Source of the DNA: Chalara sp. BL73 | Taxonomy: Eukaryota; Ascomycota; Leotiomycetes; Helotiales | Length of the DNA stretch: 64,000 bases | NCBI GenBank assembly: GCA_918026815.1 | Contig: CAKJVC010000192.1 | Location: 186,001-250,000 of the forward strand | Reading direction: 5' to 3' | In this document: positions 12,968-24,987 of the stretch, piece by piece | How the letters are laid out: each line of letters begins with the position of its first letter | Numbering within the stretch: position 1 is the first letter of the stretch | Notes under the pieces: model-generated | Told to the model about the DNA's origin: nothing | Seen by the model: only the letters and a program-made list of their open reading frames with translations | Databases searched by the model: none | Program-made: the position numbers and the translations under genes

Positions 12968-14322
12968 AGCATACTATATAAATGGTAACTAGCATGGGCA
13001 GCGAAAAGTTGTTCTATAACGAATAATGTTGATGATGCCCAGACGGATGGACTTATGTTCAAAATCTCCTAACCTATGAAGCGCCACTTCTTTATTAAGC
13101 TAAAATTCGAGGTAACTCTATGCTTCGTTTCACTGTGCATTCAAAAAATAGGATTTTAACTGCTCTTTGTTTAAAGTGGCTGTCAGTTCGTCTATTTAGC
13201 AGCCCATTAAACTGATTTGAAGTATTGCATCTTTTGTAGGACTAGAACTACCTAGTTGAATGTTCGTCATCAATTTTGGCCCGTTTCGTTGAGCCCATTG
13301 AGTAAACCATATCAACTCTTTCTCTGCTTTCAAATATATGACGCAATTTTATGACATTTTTGGACTTATTAGGTTTCTTTACAGGTTTGAGAAGACTAAA
13401 GCAAAAGAAATTGTAGCCACAAACACTAACTTTTAAGTCAAGGCCACAGGAATTCCTCAGCAACGTGTGTGCATATTAAGTTAAAGCTAACTTAGACAAG
13501 CTCAAGGCACAGTCAAATTTCTCAACGCGCTGTAGGCTCTCTTGCCAGATAATCATCTCTTCAAGGGTCGGGTTTCATCCATCCATGTATTCACCTTGTC
13601 GGAATTTTTCTTATCAAACGGGGTTTCAACTACTGATAATAACCCTCCTCTTCCGGCGTTCGTGGCTTCATATCTTCCTTTGTCGTGTTTTTGTTTCGTT
13701 CTTTCCTCACATTTATTACACTCTGCAAATACCTGCGCATCCATTGCCTGCCTCTTATTCTCTATCTGTTTCAATTCGCCTGCCCTTTCCCTCTCCCGTC
13801 GATCGTTTATCTCACACCGGCCCGGAAATGTACTCGACCTCTCTATCACAGTTTCCAAGATGGAGTTGTTATTTTTGACGCGGCCGCAGCACAGCGATAG
13901 TCTTTTGCAACGAGTATACTCGGTATATCGCAAGGATTTCTGCACATTTTCAGTGGGTGTTTAGTGTCGTAATGCTCTTATTAGTTGAGTGACCAAAAGT
14001 TTCCGTCTAGTTGAAACTTGTTCGGAGATTTTTAAAGAAGGAAGAAAGTTGGCAGAGAGGAGACAGGCATCCGCTGATATATTCGCTAGAGAGTATGCAT
14101 GAATGGTTGAGTTACTATGACAATGGTTGTCCAGTTCCACACGAAGTCATTCTTCAAGCCTACTGGATTAAAAGGTGGACCACAAGATGATACAGATAGT
14201 CTTGTAGAAAATCCATAGCTCCTAAATCACTCCCATTTTGCTATGTCATTTTCTCACATTACTTTCCAAACTCCTTATACCACCTACCCACAACCGCATT
14301 CCCTATCCAGGCCGAAATTGTC
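12968..14322. other. Gene-poor stretch downstream of cullin-4
   Basis: About 1.35 kb without a recognised gene. Open frames of 130-140 codons overlap on opposite strands at 13542-13964. Neither has a domain, and their mutual overlap makes them doubtful. Confidence 0.45.
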
Positions 14323-15018
14323 TCATCTCCCTTCTCCAGCTTCCCCCGCCTCCTCTATAAATTCCTCAACGGTCAACACCACCTCCTTCTTCTCCTTTTT
14401 ATTATCATACGGATCGTCCTTCTCCCGATGCGAATCCGTGCCCACCATCGGCGGCGCAATTTCCACAACCCGGGATATGTGTATGTTTCAGCTGCGTCCG
14501 CAAGTTCATGGTAAAGGAATGCATCCAAGATTTGGTCCCGTCATACACGGGATTGATCATGCTGAACGGCACGAAGCCCAGGAGAGAAGAAACATTAATT
14601 ATCACCTCGATCTTCTTGGACCGGAAATGTTCCAGCAGTCCCAAAGAAAGGTGTAGAGGTCCTCGTTGATTTATGCCGATCTCTTTATCAGATTTTTCAA
14701 ATACCTCCTCCCAATTATATTCCAGGAAGTTGAGCGATCGTTGTACGCCGGTGTTGCTAACCATGAAATCAAGATCACGGTGCTCGCTCAAAATGCGCCT
14801 AATGAATGGCTTGATGTCTGCTGTGGAGTTAGTGTCGAGGACGTAGTAGCTGGCAGCACTGATCTCTTTTGTTGATTATTTGAGATTGGATCCTGTGCGG
14901 CCTGCGATAATAACCTTTTTGTTCTTCGAGACGAAAGAAATATGCAGCCAGAGCCTTGCTAGTTCCACGGCCGCCCAGTGACCAGCGCTGTGTTGAAATT
15001 GAGATTAAGTAACAACAT
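14323..15018 (-). pseudogene. Broken short-chain dehydrogenase/reductase
   Basis: Read in the minus direction the frames together cover a complete SDR of about 230 residues. It has an N-terminal ALVTGG start of the Rossmann fold, a KKVIIAGRTG strand, a DLDFMVSNTGVQ segment where NNAG is expected, an INVSSLLGFVPF strand with the catalytic Ser, and YDGTK with the catalytic Tyr and Lys. The reading is broken by a one-base shift in the glycine loop at about 14980, an in-frame TAA at about 14876 and another shift at about 14490. After the last shift a tail (VVEIAPPMVGTDSHREKDDP) runs to a stop at 14323. No intron placement removes all three defects. The gene was probably once a DltE-like cytosolic oxidoreductase; the substrate cannot be inferred. 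Confidence 0.8.
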
Positions 15019-15368
15019 GTTGTGTATAATTTAAATTAGTTTTTATGAGATGGACTGTCGAATTTAGGGCGTTCCATATGGCTGGGGATTCAAAAGCTGG
15101 CGAACATGTCAGAGGCCCGACTGTTCGAGAATCTCATATAAGTAGCCTGGCTTTAAGAATATCCTCGGCTCTGTATTTCTTACCATCATCTGAAGTTCCA
15201 GCAACATTTATACCAAGTTCATACAAAAGTTCGTTTAACACAAACTCCATCAGCTCACTTTTAATTTGATACGTTCGGATAAAAAAATGCCTTGACTAAA
15301 AGATCGCCATGTCTCGTCCCATTTAAGTGTCAAAGCCAGGTCATTGCTCAATAATATGTTACAAGCGC

Positions 15369-16075
15369 ATGTATCAGTGCATAGTGTGCAAAGTTGTATT
15401 TCCGAAAGAAGGCCCATGTGCCTATTATAAATGGAACTACTTAGCCCCAAGCTCTTGCAAAGATGGATTCCAGAAGCTGATGCACTCCCTGCGAGAAATG
15501 AGAAGAGCGGGAAAGGAGAAGATCAAGATCAAAATGGAAAAACGGAGCTGAAACTTGCAGTGGAAGGCAGACAGTAGGACGAGCAGAAACAGCTCTGGGC
15601 CCAACAAGACCGCGTAAACCAGAACTCAGTTGAAGAGCAGAGGAAAGCCGAAGAGCGGGTGAAACGCATAGAGTAAATGGTACTCGAGATATTAAGGAAG
15701 TGTGATTAAGGAAATAAAGGGAGATTGAAGAGCGGAAGAAACGTGAATAAGAGAAGGATTCTGAAAATCAGAAACAACTCGAAAAGAAGAGGAAACGGGA
15801 TAGGCTGCAGAAACTCACTGAACTCAACCTACTGGAGGAAAAAGAGTAAGTGGTGCGACAGCAACGCGGGAATTATGAAAAACGTGTGACCAAGAACTAG
15901 AGAGGAAGGGAAACCAACGTTAAACAGCAATAGAATATACAAAAACCGGAGGTGGCCATGGTACTAAGTGATAAAGAGAGATTGAAATTGGAAAAGGATA
16001 GGGGAGAGCAAGAGTTGTAGAAGAGAGAGAAAGGGATGAAGTATTTCGCTTGGAAGCAGGTGCATTTACACATAG
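15369..16075 (+). pseudogene. Decayed small CxxC protein with a long charged coiled-coil tail
   Basis: It opens with MYQCIVCKVVFPKEGPCAYY, a Cys arrangement resembling the intact small gene at 16587. It then passes into a stretch that in shifting frames reads as Glu/Lys/Arg/Gln-rich helix (for example EEQRKAEERVKRIE and KKRKRDRLQKLTELNLLEEKE). Several of the stops that break the frames are TAA or TAG inside Gln-rich runs, where a single C-to-T change of CAA or CAG would create them. The reading is lost near 16075. I interpret it as a dead, longer paralogue of the neighbour. The first ~70 codons are intact (15369 to a stop at 15549), so a truncated product is possible. Confidence 0.55.
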
Positions 16076-16586
16076 TGAGTATGTTCTAGGATTAAAGAAA
16101 AAGGAGAAAGAACAGAACAGAAAGCACGTCGATACTTAGTTGGCTGGGCCGGAGCGTTAGCTGAGAGAGAGATTAAACAGTAGCGAACAGAGTCAGCCGT
16201 TGTAGAAACATGATTTAATGAGGTAGAAAATACAATACGTTGCGTTGAGCTGAAGTAATGATAGATGAGATGAGCCGATGCGGTATGTGAATGAATCGAA
16301 TGTAACCTACGGAACAAGGTGAATCTGTTGAGAACGGCGGCGGAGAATGTATTGGTAGATATATCTTTGCGGCATGTAGTCATGAGTAGCCAAAATGACA
16401 GTGCACAGTGAATTAAGAACCTTTGGACTGAAAATTAAAAATCGCCATCTGTACATTGGACGCAGCAATGAATCGGTGAGTAGCCTCAATTGATAAATAT
16501 AATAGGCCTCGTTGCGGCTAAGATCTGTGGCCAACACAAAATACTCTCTATTCCCAAAAAGCCGAAGCCAAAAACATTTCTAAGCA
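16076..16586. other. Intergenic stretch
   Basis: About 510 bp between the decayed coiled-coil frame and the next small gene. I saw no supported coding frame, RNA or repeat. Confidence 0.45.
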
Positions 16587-16877
16587 ATGTGTATCCCAAC
16601 CTACTTTCAGTGCATCAAATGCAGTCGGGTATTCAAAAGATGGCTATCAGGTAGATGCTACTATGCCGTAAGGAATAACATCCATGCTATAGACTGCCCA
16701 CCACATCCTAGTGTGTACACGAATCGGAACAATCCTTATCTTCATGACCTATGTATGGACTGCAGGGCCGCAGAGAAAAGGGAAGCTGAGGAACGGGCAA
16801 ATCGGGAAGCTGAAAGGAAAGCGCAACAGGATAGAGAGGAATGGCGGAGGTTGTTGGACAGGTTTAAGCATAAATGA
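16587..16877 (+). CDS. Small cysteine-containing protein with charged helical tail, 96 aa
   Basis: I do not recognise the family. The protein has an N-terminal CxxC (residues 9-12, YFQCIKCSRVFK), further Cys at about 24 and 37, then DLCMDC near residue 57. From about residue 61 it is a highly charged helix (AEKREAEERANREAERKAQQ) ending at a natural stop. There is no signal peptide or membrane segment. Paired cysteines followed by a helix suggest a small zinc-binding module, which is inference. It is a single-exon model and the start is the first Met in the frame. It belongs with the neighbours at 15369, 17443 and 18278, which share size and Cys spacing style but little exact sequence. Confidence 0.6.
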   Translation: MCIPTYFQCIKCSRVFKRWLSGRCYYAVRNNIHAIDCPPHPSVYTNRNNPYLHDLCMDCRAAEKREAEERANREAERKAQQDREEWRRLLDRFKHK

Positions 16878-17442
16878 GGACAAGTTATTGGAGTGAGAGA
16901 ACTGAATAATGGAATGATAATGATGAGAAGCATGGCATCCTTTGAATTATTCACTGGTGTATAGAACGGTGAGCTTCAGGATTCCAAACTTCGCCTTTTA
17001 CTCAATGAAATGAATGTTGACATTTGCAGTTTTATGGCAGATTAGATGATGGATGGGATAACTTTCACGACGATGAACAAATCGCTATTATTGTACAGCA
17101 TTCAGAGTTTAATAAGGAGAAACAATTGGTGAGTCTTGAACCGAGTGTGCTCTGACTCTAGCATGATTTACTAAATAAAACCCATAGATTAAAATTCCCA
17201 ATCAAAACCTCTCTGCAATCAAAGTTCATTATTTGGTAGTATCTTACGGTAATTCCAACCATATATCGGGACATGAGGTTTTTCATAGGTATGAATAATT
17301 ATGATTATCCCCTCAAGCCAGAGTTTTCTAGTGCTCGATTCACTCAGCCATGGAAAATATTATAAAACAAAATCCTCAGTCTTCGTACTTGTGCACATTA
17401 CTAACACAGATCAAGGCTCTAATTTTTGGAACATACGAAAAG
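16878..17442. other. Intergenic stretch with a possible exon remnant
   Basis: At about 17030-17108 a short open frame (FYGRLDDGWDNFHDDEQ) lies between an acceptor-like TTGCAG and a donor-like GTGAGT. It may be a leftover exon of another member of the small-protein group. Nothing else was supported. Confidence 0.35.
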
Positions 17443-17742
17443 ATGTGTACCGGCCACAGAGTGCAGTGCGGCAATACAAACTGCCAGAACATGTTCCCAT
17501 TTTTCGAGCACTGCCAGTGGGCTTTGGCAAACAGAGTCCATGAGAGTAATTGCCCCCGGTTCCAGGCTGGTGCTGATATCCCGCCAGATCCGGAATTCCT
17601 TTGCCAGCCGTGTATGCAGAGAGCGAATCAGCAGAGCACACAGAGGGTAGAAGAGTGGTTGGATGGTCTGCCGGAGAGAAGATATGATTTATCGAATGAT
17701 GAGCTTGGCGGATATGGATATGGAACAAATTATAGGCAATGA
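17443..17742 (+). CDS. Small cysteine-containing protein, 99 aa
   Basis: An unrecognised family. The frame starts MCTGHRVQCGNTNC, then has a Cys at about residue 28 (EHCQW), one in ESNCPRF and the pair LCQPC near residue 65, followed by QRANQQSTQRVEEWLDGLPE and an acidic Gly/Tyr-rich end. The frame is also open upstream to a Met at 17350. I prefer 17443 because the intact sibling at 18278 likewise begins with MC close to its first cysteines. There is no signal peptide. It resembles its neighbours in length (96-99 aa), in paired cysteines in both halves and in a charged C-terminal part. A downstream splice extension at about 17890 cannot be excluded. Confidence 0.55.
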   Translation: MCTGHRVQCGNTNCQNMFPFFEHCQWALANRVHESNCPRFQAGADIPPDPEFLCQPCMQRANQQSTQRVEEWLDGLPERRYDLSNDELGGYGYGTNYRQ

Positions 17743-18277
17743 GGCGCAAACAGTAGATCATTTGCTGGTATGAGAAATTTGCGGATCAAGTATAGGTATT
17801 TGTGGAGTCTGATTTGCATTTGTTTTAAGGACTTAGCATGCGAAACTCACAGCAACCGTCTCCGATATTATCTAATATGTATTTCACAGTACCATAGAGC
17901 AAGCGGAGGCGACAAGGGATCTTATTCAGCAATTCTAGATGATGCTCCCTGGTCTTAAAATGTGAGTATCATTGCTTGTCTTTTTCATCACAATGACTCA
18001 AAGTGCCAGTGGGCACTCTTAACGTTGAACAGCTGATTCGATATTGCAAACAAGTGGCGGTCATCAAACAGTAAAATCAGCAATCCTTATGAAAATGAAT
18101 ACAGTCTTAAATAAACCTGATTCACATTGCCTGAAAAACTCAACTGCATTAAACAACGGGAGCAAGGCACCCACTTCAGATTTTCTCCTTCCTGACCGTA
18201 AGTACACAACTCAAATCTACAATTCGTGCCTCGGACCGACAGATTAAGAATCCAGGCCGGGCTCACCCTCATTGACA
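17743..18277. other. Intergenic stretch with possible exon remnants
   Basis: Short readings at about 17890-17930 (a STIEQAEATRDLIQQ-like helix) and 18090-18191 look protein-like but lack a start and full splice signals. They may be fragments of the same small-protein group. Confidence 0.35.
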
Positions 18278-18644
18278 ATGTGCATCTCCCACACAGCCCG
18301 CTACGAAGAATGCGCCTGCATCCGTACCATCTGGGATTCACGGGGCTGTCCGGTTGTTAGTCTTGACAAGGGCCCCAAATGCTTGCAGCCCATTCCAGGT
18401 ACGTCTCTTTGCCCGATTGGGCCCAAACTCAATCGTGCTTGACAACTGATCCGTACTTAACGCAAATCTAGGGCCGCCATGGAGCACAATGCATACGCCA
18501 TATTGTGGAGAGAGTGATTGCCCGATGGCGAAGGAGCATCTGAAGTGGATGCTGGATAGAGAGCGATTGAATAGTGAGAGGAGCGGAGGCGAAAGCGACG
18601 AACGAAGTGGCTATAGTTGCGAAGGAGCCCTTGTGAAGTTGTGA
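18278..18644 (+). CDS. Small cysteine-containing protein, 97 aa, one intron
   Basis: A two-exon gene, 18278-18398 and 18472-18644, with GTACGT donor and TAG acceptor; phase is conserved and gives 98 codons. It begins MCISHTARYEECACIRTIWD, continues with RGCPVV and PKCLQPIPG, and after the splice has PYCGESDCPMAKEHLKWML followed by a charged helix and a Ser/Glu-rich end. No family is recognised and there is no secretion signal. The regular Cys pairs (CAC, then CGESDC) resemble the other two small genes just upstream, which suggests a tandem, fast-diverging family. The exact splice fit across a 73-nt intron supports this being a true gene and not a chance frame. Confidence 0.62.
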
Positions 18645-20052
18645 AGATGCCTGATATGAAGTTAAGAGAAGTGAGTTTCGGCTCGGCTCGGGTAATACGG
18701 AAAAGACCCATAAATCATGGCGATGAGTGTCTCCTGACCCCGGAAGCTCATGTGGATATACTAAGGAATATCCAATCAACGAACTCGGTGGCAGTCTAAG
18801 GCCGGTAGATCACTGCAATGTTATTATTCCCTAAGAAGAGTATGGAATCAAAAGATACTTGAATCTAGGGTCAACTGGTCTTGGTTTGTGTGAATTCGGT
18901 TTGAATAAGAGTAAGTATAAGCATAATTATTGCTGGATTATGACTGTAGAGGGCAAGCAACCTTAAGTTACCGTGTTGTGCATTATGATAGCTTGAAACC
19001 AGACTCGGCCGGAATCAAAGCGTTGAATAAAGAAGGTGGTGTATAACATTGATCGACAGTCACAGTCTCAAGTTCAGCTTAGGCTACCACAACAACCCAT
19101 TTAGGCAGCCACTAAATGCTTGCCGAGCCGTTGCAACATTTACGGATTTTGTTGGTCCATGAAACGTTGGAAAATGTAAAAAGGCTTCCATTGACACATG
19201 GTCCGTGCTCTGTCAGCGTTAAAGAAGTCCTACTCGGAGATCTCTTAATTAGGTTAAAGCTGGGTTAGGGCGGACGGGTGATTTGATATACAGGCAGGCT
19301 GTATTGAAAAGATCCTGATATGATAGGTGAGATTTCACCTTTTATATTTAAGCAAGATATCCCCCGGGAGGGTGCTAAAGTCATAACCTCCTGTGTTTGG
19401 CTGCTTGGCATTAACTAACTGCATGGAACTTTTTGGAACCAAGGAATGACGGAAAGTGTGAGGTTGAAATAAAGTTTAGCGCGCCAAGAAACAGACGCAA
19501 GCTTCTGTCCAGCGGGTCTATTTTCTCTTATCAGGATTTCTCTGCTGACGAAGCAACACCATCTCATTTCATTTATTGATAACTAACCAATAGTATCTGG
19601 TAACTCGGGTCTGTCTCGTCCGGGGGCACGTGCTGCGGCGAGTATGCTTTAGGAAGGTGGATAAAGTGAATTCCCCTACGGCGAGCCTGAATTGGCTGCT
19701 TTCTAGTATGCATCTAGGTGGCGCATGCGGCTTTGCTTCTCGCAACGGCTGCCTGCCAATTTTAGCCGGCTCATAAAAATCAGTGCTTTTTCCCTTCTGA
19801 GGCATCTATCTCATCTTGACTAAACAAACTCTGGAATTTACGTTACCTGAATCAGCCCCCCCAAAAATTAGAATTTGGTTTGCTTTTGGTTACTGGCGGC
19901 TGTGCTGATTGATCCATATTATTGCCTGTGCTACTCTCTACTTGTGGCCTGAGGCTGCAACAACTCTTTTCCAAAACTTCGCGTTGGTTTCCAAGCATCA
20001 AGCAAGTCTTGCATGCTGCGCTCCTTAGCTATTCATTACCTTAGCTCGCATA
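18645..20052. other. Intergenic stretch, upstream region of the ABC transporter
   Basis: About 1.4 kb with no supported gene. The right part must contain the promoter of the transporter at 20053. No repeat or RNA gene was recognised. Confidence 0.5.
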
Positions 20053-23000
20053 ATGAACGTTGACTTGACGGCTGTCTCTGCTGTGTCGAGCGTGTCGTTT
20101 GTTCTGATCGCGCTCTCGACCATCCCGTCGGTATGGAGGCTTGCCAAGCACACGAGGCACGTCGGGGCCGCCAATGAGACGACGCTGTATGAGGATGAGG
20201 ATGGCGTTGCCACAGAAGAGTCGATGGCTCGATTCAATACAAAATGGCACTTTAGAGGCATATTTGCTGCTGTTGGTGCTGGCTTGATCACATCACTAGG
20301 AACCGCCATCGCTGCCACTGTGAGAAAGAATGTTGGTTATCCAGACTTGGCTCTCGCCCAATTGTGGCTGCTGTTTCCATCATGGGTATATTCCTCTTAC
20401 ATCATAGGTTCTGCTTCGGATTGCTTACATGTCCTAGATCTTCCTGCTTCTGCAAATTATTAATACTTCGTTAGTCTCAAACTGTGTCCTAAGGTTCGAA
20501 CGTGGTGCGTTCAACTTGTTTTCTGCGGTCCTCATTGCTATTCTCGCTTGGACTCCCCTAATTGGCGACATTCCTGCATTTCCTGACAATATCATCTTGC
20601 CCACGCTTGCAACAACTCAGATCGCCGAAGCTGTAACAGTAGCCGTTGTCCTGTTCTGCATTGAGAGACGTCCCGATGTCTATCGCAATGGCCACTTGGT
20701 TGAACGCCAATTTCAAGGCTCTCTTTGGTCTAGGTACACCTTTTCCTGGGCTGAACATATCTTAGATGAGGCAGCTGCAAAGAACATTGATGCAAAAGAA
20801 CTTCCTGCATTAGATGCCACAGCGAGCGCAAAAGATGTAGGTGAGAAGTTTAAGAACATGGCGCTCAAGCCTAGCACGGCACTATGGAAACTAATCTTCT
20901 GGAGGCTTCGATGGACTCTCATCTGGCAATGGATCGTCATCGCCTTTTCATGCTTTTTTGACGTTGGCCCAGAATTCGCTATGTTAAGAATACTCCAGTA
21001 CCTCGAAGCACGAAGAGACTTTGAGGCACCAGATGCACGCGCGTGGCTTTGGGTTGGCGCCATGCTTCTGATCACTGTTGGTTCAACTATTATTGATTAT
21101 CGGGTCATGTGGTCTATGATAGCAGATGTGGCTATTCCCATCAGGTCCACCCTGACGACACTACTCTTCGAGAAGGTGGTCCGCCTTAAGGATGTAAAGG
21201 AAGCTACCGATGCCGTCGAAAAGAAGGGAGAAGGAGCAACGGTAGATGGTGTGGATAAAGCTCAATCATCTGAAGCGCCGGAGCCAGATAAGACCAACAA
21301 GCCAGCTCGTCAGACCCAGCAAGATGTTGTGAACATATTCGCTGTAGATACTAACATGGTAGCCATGTTTGCTGCAAACCAACAGATGTATATCAACTTT
21401 GCGTTCGGAGTTTTCATTGTTATTGCGTTCATGTGGTACCTGGTTGGTTGGAAAACGATGATTATTGGAATGATATCAATGAATATCACTATGCCTATAA
21501 ACAACAAGCTTGGGCGAAGATATGCTGCATACCAACAAGCATTAATGAAGGCAAGAGATGAGAAGACTACTGTTATCACCGAAGTTCTCAATGGAATCAG
21601 ACAGATCAAGTTCTCAGCTACCGAGGAACAGTGGTTCCGAAAGATCAAGGATGTTCGTGAAAACGAGCTCAGAACATTATGGCAAGCCAAATTAGCAACG
21701 GTCATCATGGGCCTGGCATCAGATCTTACTCCTGTGCTTTTCGCTGTTTTTACATTATCTTCATATTCTTATTTCGAAGGCGATCTAATTCCATCAGTCG
21801 CATTCACAGCGATTAGCTTATTCATCCAGATGGAAGGTCTGACTAATATGCTTCCATACTTGATGACATTGGGAGTCAACGCCAAGGTCAGTTGTGACCG
21901 TATTGACAAATACCTGAATGCACCAGAACGGGAACAAACAACCTTTCCGGGAGAATCTGTCGGCTTCCACAATGCGACAATTAGCTTCCCTACTAACTCT
22001 AAGGACGAAACTGAAGAACGATTCATCATGCGTGACATCACTTTGGAGTTTCCTAGTGAAGAATTAAGTGTGATCTCGGGCCCTATTGGAGCTGGAAAAT
22101 CATTGCTTCTCGCTGCTATCCTCGGCGAGTCTGAATTGTTGTCAGGCTATATTACGGTTCCTCGACCCCCTTCGCTTGAGGCCCGATTCGATAGCAAGGC
22201 TAACGCAGAGAATTGGATCCTGCCTTCCGCCATCGCATACATTGCACAGACTCCCTGGATTGAGAATGCGACCATCAAGAACAACGTCTTGTTTGGACTT
22301 CCAGAAGACCTTGTCAGATATGAAAAGGTCATTAAAGCATGCGCATTAACAAAAGATCTTGCAATGTTTGATGACGGGGATCAGACGGAGGTAGGTGCTC
22401 AAGGTATCAGTCTCAGTGGAGGACAGAAATGGCGTTTGACACTGGCTCGTGCTTTATATTCTCGTGCGGGAATATTGATTATGGATGATATATTCTCTGC
22501 TCTGGACGCCCATGTAGGCAACGAGATCTACGACAATGCGCTTATGGGTGAGCTCTCGATAGGAAGGACCCGTATCCTAGTTACCCACCATGTCTCTTTA
22601 TGTCTTCCACGTGCTAAATATGCTGTCAGGCTTGGTGCACAAGGGACGTTGGAACATGCTGGATTTGTGACGGAACTGAAACAATCTGGAAGCTTCGACG
22701 ATATCCTCAATGCCGAAGATGCTGAAGTCGAGGGAGAAACGAGATCTAGCCCTGATTTAGCCTCGTCCGGGACAACGCTTCGTGATGAAGCCCAAGGATC
22801 TATTGTTGTCCTCGAGGATATGCCGACCGTTCCGAAATCTACCCCGAAGAAGTTGGTCGAGGATGAAAAGAGAGAAACTGGAAGAGTAAAGAGAAATGTC
22901 TATACTACATATCTTAGCTCCGCTGGTGGTATACCGTTCTGGGGATTTGTTATTATTGTTTACGTTGTGGCGCAAGGTCTGACAATGAGTCGCTCATGGT

Positions 23001-24987
23001 GGGTCAAGATATGGACTTCCAGCTACGAGCACTCGTACGGTCAAATCATGGTTCAGAACACAACTCTCCTTCCTTCATATGGACACACCTTCCAGACTCA
23101 GTTCCTGGCTCATCCCAAAGTATCCACCTTTTTATCTCCGAAACCATATTCATCGGAGTCAAACCTACTTTACTATCTGGGTATCTATGTCGGAATTTCG
23201 TTGATTTCGATTGTTGTGGTCGCTTTTCGTTCCTACTTTGTTTACCGCGGCACCCTCACCGGATCTCGGAAATTGTTCGAGGATATGACTTATAGCGTTC
23301 TTCGCACTCCCCTTCGCTGGCTTGATACCGTCCCCACTGGAAGAATCTTAAACCGCTTCACCGCTGACTTTCAAAATATCGATTCTACTTTGGGAATGTA
23401 TTTCGCAAATTTTTGCTCAGCAATTCTCGGTCTGATTGGCATCTGGGTTACGGGGTTAGTAAACCTTTCTTGTGAGTCGTCAGCGCTAATCAAATCCTGT
23501 CTAGGGCCATCATCTCACCGTATATGCTTATCAGCTCTATCTTTTTGCTTGGTATGCTCTCTCGCTTCGTGAAAAATGCATAAATAGTTAATTATTGCAG
23601 GTTCATGCGTTTATATGGCACGTCGATATCTCAATGGAGCCCGCACCATTAAACGACTCGAGTCAATACAGAAATCTCCTATGATCTCACACTTCAGCTC
23701 GTCTTTAGAAGGTCTCTCCACAATTCGCGCCTTTGGAAACGCGCCTGTATTCGTGGATAGAATGTACGTGCTTATCGACGCCTTTGCGGACTCCACCTGG
23801 CACAACTGGCTTTTTGGCAATTGGATCGGTTTCCGTATGGCAATGGTTGGGTCTTGCTTCTCATCGATTGTCGCCACTTTCATTGTCAGTACAAATGGTA
23901 TAGATGCTAGTCTGGCTGGGTTTGCTCTAGCATTCGCTTTAGACTATCGTGGTGCAGCAATGAGAATTATTCGATTAGCAGCTAATATTGAACTGGATAT
24001 GAACGCTGCTGAGCGTGTTTTTGAGTACTGCAATATTGATATGGAAAATCAGGGAGGCATTGATAATCTGCGAGCTTCCTGGCCTGAAGAAGGAAAGTTA
24101 GAAGTTACCGACTTAGAGGTTGGTTATGCGGAGGGCTTGCCTTCGATTTTGAAGGGACTCACATTCAAAGCCGACTCTAATCAGCGTATTGGAGTCGTAG
24201 GCAGAACCGGAGCAGGTAAAGTCACAACCTTTTCCATGTCACCCATCCAGCTAACTTGCCAGGAAAATCAACCCTCTCCCTAGCACTCTTCCGCTTCCTC
24301 GAAGCTCGCAAAGGAAGAATCATCATCGATGGAATTGACATCTCTACAATCAAGCTCCACGACCTCCGAACCCGCCTCGCAATCATCCCCCAGGATCCAG
24401 TACTTTTCTCTGGAACCATCCGCTCAAATCTCGACCCTTTTGACGAGTTCTCAGACTACAATATCAAAGAGGTCCTCGCTCGCGTTCACCTCACGCCGTC
24501 TGTCGACAATACACCTACCCCGGAACCCCTCGTCGATGTTAGCGAAGCGGTCAACCAAAGTGAAACGACTACAGTTATTAGTGACAACGGAAACGCAAAT
24601 ATCTTCCTCGATCTCTCATCTCCCATCTCCAGCGGTGGAACTAACCTCTCTCAAGGTCAAAAACAATTACTGTGCTTAGCTCGCGCTATCCTCTCGCGTC
24701 CTCGTCTTCTAATTCTTGATGAGGCAACTTCTGCGGTGGATATGTCGACTGACGCCCTTATCCAGCGCTCTATCAGAGAGGAATTCGCGAATACGACACT
24801 TCTGGTTGTAGCTCACAGACTGAGCACGGTTGCGGACTTTGATAGGATCCTTGTTATGAGTGATGGTGTGGCCGCCGAGTTTGGAAGTCCCAAAGAGTTG
24901 TTGCAGACTGAGGATGGTGTATTCAAGGGAATGGTTGGTCAAAGTGGTCAGAGGGAAGAATTGGAGAAGACTATCTTAGGGTTGTGA
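20053..24987 (+). CDS. Full-length ABC transporter, subfamily C (MRP type), 1578 aa
   Basis: A membrane ATPase exporting organic anions or conjugates across the plasma or vacuolar membrane. Exons: 20053-20385, 20438-23454, 23505-23551, 23601-24215, 24263-24987; all phases agree and give 1579 codons. The layout is an N-terminal membrane extension (TMD0), TMD1, NBD1, TMD2, NBD2. NBD1 has Walker A GPIGAGKS, signature LSGGQ and Walker [13 protein letters not shown], with Asp where the catalytic Glu is usual, as in many C-subfamily first domains. NBD2 has Walker A GRTGAGKS, split by the last intron, signature LSQGQ and Walker [13 protein letters not shown] with the Glu present. ATP hydrolysis is therefore probably asymmetric. 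It resembles the yeast Ybt1/Bpt1 group, but the substrate is unknown. The 47-nt third exon is notably short. Confidence 0.93.

Noticed and set aside
13542..13964. 130-140-codon frames on both strands downstream of cullin-4
   Set aside because: Mutually antisense, no recognisable domain and no supporting splice or promoter pattern; left unannotated as genes.
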